6,916 bases of DNA, taken from Victivallales bacterium (GTDB lineage Bacteria > Verrucomicrobiota > Lentisphaeria > Victivallales > JAADHT01). The stretch lies in contig JAFGFR010000146.1 of assembly GCA_016930955.1 (NCBI GenBank), positions 1 through 6,916 of the forward strand, read 5' to 3'. A model generated the notes under the pieces. That model was not told where the DNA came from, did not search any database, and worked only from the letters and a program-made list of their open reading frames with translations. The translations under genes and the position numbers were made by a program. This document shows, piece by piece, positions 5,901 through 6,916 of this stretch. Each line of letters opens with the position of its first letter. The first letter of the stretch is position 1.

Positions 5901-6908
5901 ATGGCAGGCGAGAAATCAGAAAAAAAGAGACTGCAGATTCTGGAGCTTTTGAAGAGTGCTGGATCCCCTTTGAGCAGCGGTAGGATAACGAAGTCATTGA
6001 ATGTCGGCGGCCACGATATCAGCGAAAGGACGGTGAGGCTCTATCTGAAGCAGCTCGAAGAGGAGGGGCTGACAAATAGCCACGGCAAGCGCGGGAGGAC
6101 GATCAGCGAGAAAGGCATAGAGGAGCTTGGCAGCTCCAAACTCCTCGAACGCGTAGGGTACATGTCGGCGAAGATTGACCGCATGACCTATCAGATGACC
6201 TTCGATCTCGCCTTGCGATCAGGTACGGTAGTGGTCAATTCCACGATCGTCGACCCGGACTTGCTGCTCTCAAAAATTGAAGACATATGCCGGGTATTCT
6301 CGCTCGGATACGCCATGGGCTACCTCGTGGGAGTACTCAAGCCCGGGGAGAAGATCGGCGACATGACCATCCCGAAGGGCAAGGTGTCGTTATGCACTGT
6401 GTGCTCGATCACGCTCAACGGGGTCCTGCTGAAGCACGGTATCCCAGTGAGGTCGCTTTTCTGCGGCCTGCTCGAAATCAGAAACCACAAGCCCGAGAGG
6501 ATGGTTGAGATAATCCGTTACGACGGCACAAGTCTTGATCCGCTGGAGCTGTTCATCCGAGGCGGCAGGACTGACTACACCGGCGCGGTGACATGCGGAA
6601 ACGGACGCATCGGGATTGGCTTCCGTGAACTGCCTTCGGAAAGCTACGACACAGTGGTCGACCTCGCAGGGAAACTCAAGGGCATCGGACTCGGCGCATT
6701 TCTCGAGATCGGCAGACCAGGACAGACATTGTTCGGGATCCCTGTCTCCGAAGGCTGCCTCGGCGCCGTCGTCGTCGGGGGACTAAACCCCATGGCAATA
6801 TTTGAGGAGAGCGGGATAAGGGTCGAGGCAAAAGCACTGTCGGGGCTTCTGCCGTTCAGCCGTCTCGTCCGCTTCGACGAGATCGAGGCAATAATCAGAC
6901 AGGCTTAG
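5901..6908 (+). CDS. nrpR: NrpR-type transcriptional repressor (wHTH + one NrpR/DUF128 domain)
   Basis: This 335-residue protein starts with a winged helix-turn-helix of the NrpR/RNase R type at about 8-75 (ILELLKSAG, ISERTVRLYLKQLEEEGL, GRTISEKGIEEL). One NrpR (DUF128) domain follows at about 85-330, carrying IPKGKVSLCTVCSITLNGVLLKHGIPV in essence, then YDGTSLDPLELFI, CGNGRIGIGFRELP, GRPGQTLFGIPV and VVVGGLNPMAIFEESGI. In methanogens NrpR represses nitrogen-fixation and assimilation genes and releases DNA when 2-oxoglutarate rises. The Methanococcus protein has two NrpR domains; this one has a single domain. Bacterial homologues are known but poorly studied, so 2-oxoglutarate sensing and nitrogen targets are inferences. 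The frame opens at a TTG at 5850, but that lies inside the 43-bp repeat; ATG 5901, with a weak GGA 7 nt upstream, is preferred. No nitrogen gene is in view. Confidence 0.92.
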   Translation: MAGEKSEKKRLQILELLKSAGSPLSSGRITKSLNVGGHDISERTVRLYLKQLEEEGLTNSHGKRGRTISEKGIEELGSSKLLERVGYMSAKIDRMTYQMTFDLALRSGTVVVNSTIVDPDLLLSKIEDICRVFSLGYAMGYLVGVLKPGEKIGDMTIPKGKVSLCTVCSITLNGVLLKHGIPVRSLFCGLLEIRNHKPERMVEIIRYDGTSLDPLELFIRGGRTDYTGAVTCGNGRIGIGFRELPSESYDTVVDLAGKLKGIGLGAFLEIGRPGQTLFGIPVSEGCLGAVVVGGLNPMAIFEESGIRVEAKALSGLLPFSRLVRFDEIEAIIRQA

Positions 6909-6916
6909 CTCCCAAC

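Overview
The window looks like chromosomal DNA from a Gram-negative, probably anaerobic or environmental bacterium. It encodes an outer-membrane TolC-type lipoprotein, a periplasmic or secreted SH3b protein with a signal peptide, and a two-TM sensor phosphatase of the SpoIIE/RsbU type. It also encodes a regulator of the NrpR (DUF128) family, which is best known from methanogenic archaea but also occurs in some bacterial phyla. ATA, AGA and AGG codons are frequent, which fits lineages such as Lentisphaerota and other PVC bacteria, Desulfobacterota or Synergistota. The phylum cannot be fixed from this sequence and that list is a low-confidence inference. No rRNA, tRNA, CRISPR array, transposase or phage gene is visible.

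Layout. Positions 1-247 are non-coding and hold a 43-bp repeat copy (97-139) preceded by a short hairpin. On the minus strand, yebC (1839 to 1081) and an SH3b/OB-like exported protein (1060 to 248) form a two-gene operon with a 20-nt gap and clear Shine-Dalgarno sites. A 217-bp divergent intergenic region (1840-2056) contains an imperfect inverted repeat. Its arms, read outward, present nearly the same motif to both flanking genes. On the plus strand, a TolC-like outer-membrane efflux lipoprotein (2057-3487) is followed by a dCache-HAMP-PP2C phosphatase (3522-5510), probably in one transcript. A 390-bp non-coding region (5511-5900) carries several palindromes and a 157-bp element with 30-bp terminal inverted repeats. 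The right arm of that element runs into a second copy of the 43-bp repeat. Immediately after it comes a one-domain NrpR-type repressor (5901-6908), complete except that its downstream context is cut off.

How the genes relate. YebC/TACO1 is a translation factor or regulator. The SH3b protein probably acts in the cell envelope. The TolC-like protein would form the outer-membrane exit duct of an efflux or type I secretion pump whose inner-membrane partners are not here. The phosphatase should read an extracytoplasmic small molecule and dephosphorylate an anti-sigma-factor antagonist encoded elsewhere. NrpR would respond to 2-oxoglutarate if it behaves like its archaeal relatives. These are ordinary families with no evident shared pathway. 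The least explained features are the repeat pair, the inverted-repeat element in front of nrpR, and the presence of an NrpR in this setting.
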